NCBI RefSeq assembly: GCF_037201805.1
Contig: NZ_CP147404.1
Span: 2,256,001-2,320,000, forward strand
Length of the DNA: 64,000 nt
Reading direction: 5' to 3'
Origin: Bacillus sp. FJAT-52991
GTDB lineage: Bacteria; Bacillota; Bacilli; Bacillales; Domibacillaceae
Position 1 is the stretch's first letter. Each line of letters begins with the position of its first letter. The notes beneath the pieces are model-generated. The model saw only the letters and a program-made list of their open reading frames with translations, had not been told where the DNA came from and ran no database searches. Of this stretch, positions 63,205 through 64,000 are shown one piece after another. Position numbers and translations under genes: made by a program.

Positions 63205-64000
63205 TTAAGAATGAATTGCTTTACCATCAACAGCCAGAGCAGCTTCACCAATCGCTTCACTCAATGTCGGATGCGGATGAATCGTATGAGCTACTTCCCA
63301 TGATGCCGCATCAAGCACACGAGCCAGCCCTGCTTCTGAAATCATATCCGTCACATGAGGACCAATCATATGAACGCCGAGTAAATCATCTGTTTTTTTG
63401 TCAGCTACGATTTTGACAAAGCCATCACTTTCTCCGTAAACGAGCGCTTTTCCGATCGCTCGGAAAGAGAATTTGCCTGTTTTCACTTCATAGCCTTGAT
63501 CTTTCGCTTCTTGCTCGGTTAAGCCAACACTCGCTGCTTCCGGGCTTGAGTAAATACATTTAGAAATGGTTGTATAATCAATCGGGTACACTTCTTCGTC
63601 TGCTAAATGTTCCACAGCCGTTACCCCTTCATGCGAAGCGACATGAGCAAGTTGAAGACCACCAATCACATCACCAATCGCATAAATATGGGATTCCTTC
63701 GTTTGATAAAATTCGTTAACGGAAATAAAGCCTTTTTCTACAACAATATCTGTATTTTCAAGACCAATTCCTTCCACGTTCGCCTGTCGTCCAACTGAGA
63801 CGAGCAGTTTCTGTGCTGTAAACGAGCGCACTTCATCATTCACTTCGGCTTGAATCGTGACTTGACTATCTTGCTTTTGTACCGTTTCAGCAAGCACTTT
63901 GGCATTCGTCACAATATCAATACCTCTTTTTTTCAATAGCCGCTCCATTTCCTTAGAAATGTCCTCATCCTCTGTCGGAATCACCCGATTGGCGTATTCT
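63205..64000 (-). CDS. lpdV: Dihydrolipoyl dehydrogenase LpdV (C-terminal part; 5' end outside window)
   Basis: The frame runs off the right edge; the visible 264 residues are the second NAD-binding part and the dimerisation domain. VIPTEDEDISKEMERLLKKRG, LLVSVGRQANVEGIGLENT, IYAIGDVIGG (FAD) and the catalytic HPHPTLSEAIGEAAL are present. It reoxidises the lipoyl groups of BkdB. 26 bases before bkdAA. Confidence 0.95.
   Translation of the reverse strand, partial: EYANRVIPTEDEDISKEMERLLKKRGIDIVTNAKVLAETVQKQDSQVTIQAEVNDEVRSFTAQKLLVSVGRQANVEGIGLENTDIVVEKGFISVNEFYQTKESHIYAIGDVIGGLQLAHVASHEGVTAVEHLADEEVYPIDYTTISKCIYSSPEAASVGLTEQEAKDQGYEVKTGKFSFRAIGKALVYGESDGFVKIVADKKTDDLLGVHMIGPHVTDMISEAGLARVLDAASWEVAHTIHPHPTLSEAIGEAALAVDGKAIHS

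Noticed and set aside
1..64000. CRISPR array
   Set aside because: The only repeated sequences are the dispersed palindromic elements; no regularly spaced short direct repeats were seen.

Overview
The window is a chromosomal segment of an endospore-forming, low-GC member of the Bacillaceae. The evidence is a dense set of sporulation genes (spmA/B, dacB, spoVAA/AB/AF, spoIIAA-spoIIAB-sigF, dacF, spoIIM), the ResA-E cytochrome-maturation and redox-signalling locus, bacilliredoxin, and gene order that follows B. subtilis (res - rluB - spm - scp - lysA - spoVA - spoIIA - nucleoside salvage - xerD - fur - nudF - yqk/yqj genes - zwf/gndA - yqjE/D/C/A - brxB - bkd). It is not B. subtilis: ypuI, the rib genes, spoVAC/AD/AE and the mmg genes are absent from their usual places, while a methylmalonyl-CoA mutase operon, an APC permease, a CheW-like gene and a cyclase-family gene are present.

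Region by region. 1-3.6 kb is the integrase end of a mobile element: a truncated membrane-tail gene, a coiled-coil protein, a secreted thermonuclease with an excalibur domain, an ImmA/IrrE metallopeptidase and a tyrosine integrase. 3.6-5.3 kb holds a TerB-like gene, an overlooked 59-aa membrane protein gene and a repeat copy. 5.3-12.2 kb is resE-resD, resC-resB-resA and rluB on the minus strand. 12.4-16.1 kb is spmB-spmA-dacB and scpB-scpA. 16.2-18.7 kb is ypuF, ribT, a 28-codon membrane peptide gene and lysA. 18.8-24.4 kb is spoVAF-AB-AA, sigF-spoIIAB-spoIIAA and dacF. 24.4-29.9 kb is pdp-punA-deoB, xerD, yqzK and fur. 30-37 kb is spoIIM, nudF and the yqk/yqj genes. 37-43.9 kb is a T-box-controlled proI, namA, rnz, zwf, a cyclase-family gene and gndA. 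44-50 kb is the permease with a structured leader, the CheW-like gene, yqjE, yqjD and mce. 50-52 kb is prli42, yqjA and brxB. 52-57.5 kb is mutA-mutB-meaB. 57.7-59.9 kb is a DUF1002 protein and an AraC regulator with a small membrane protein. The bkdB-bkdAB-bkdAA-lpdV operon runs off the right edge.

Two themes link the genes. The right third can oxidise branched-chain keto acids (Bkd/LpdV) and handle the resulting propionyl-CoA through a carboxyltransferase (YqjD), epimerase (Mce) and mutase (MutAB with MeaB); a consensus CcpA site lies just upstream of mutA. The middle third is a forespore/mother-cell block with recognisable SigH, SigE, SigF and SigG promoter candidates.

The most notable structure not explained by genes is a family of about 90-213 bp palindromic repeats (4 full or nearly full copies, one deleted copy and one end fragment). 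They look like non-autonomous IS200/IS605-type elements and may carry a remnant of a TnpB-type guide RNA scaffold. Other items worth following are two structured leaders (upstream of the APC permease and of yqjA) and a spoVA operon reduced to AA-AB-AF. All assignments come from reading the sequence and general family knowledge; no database search was run.
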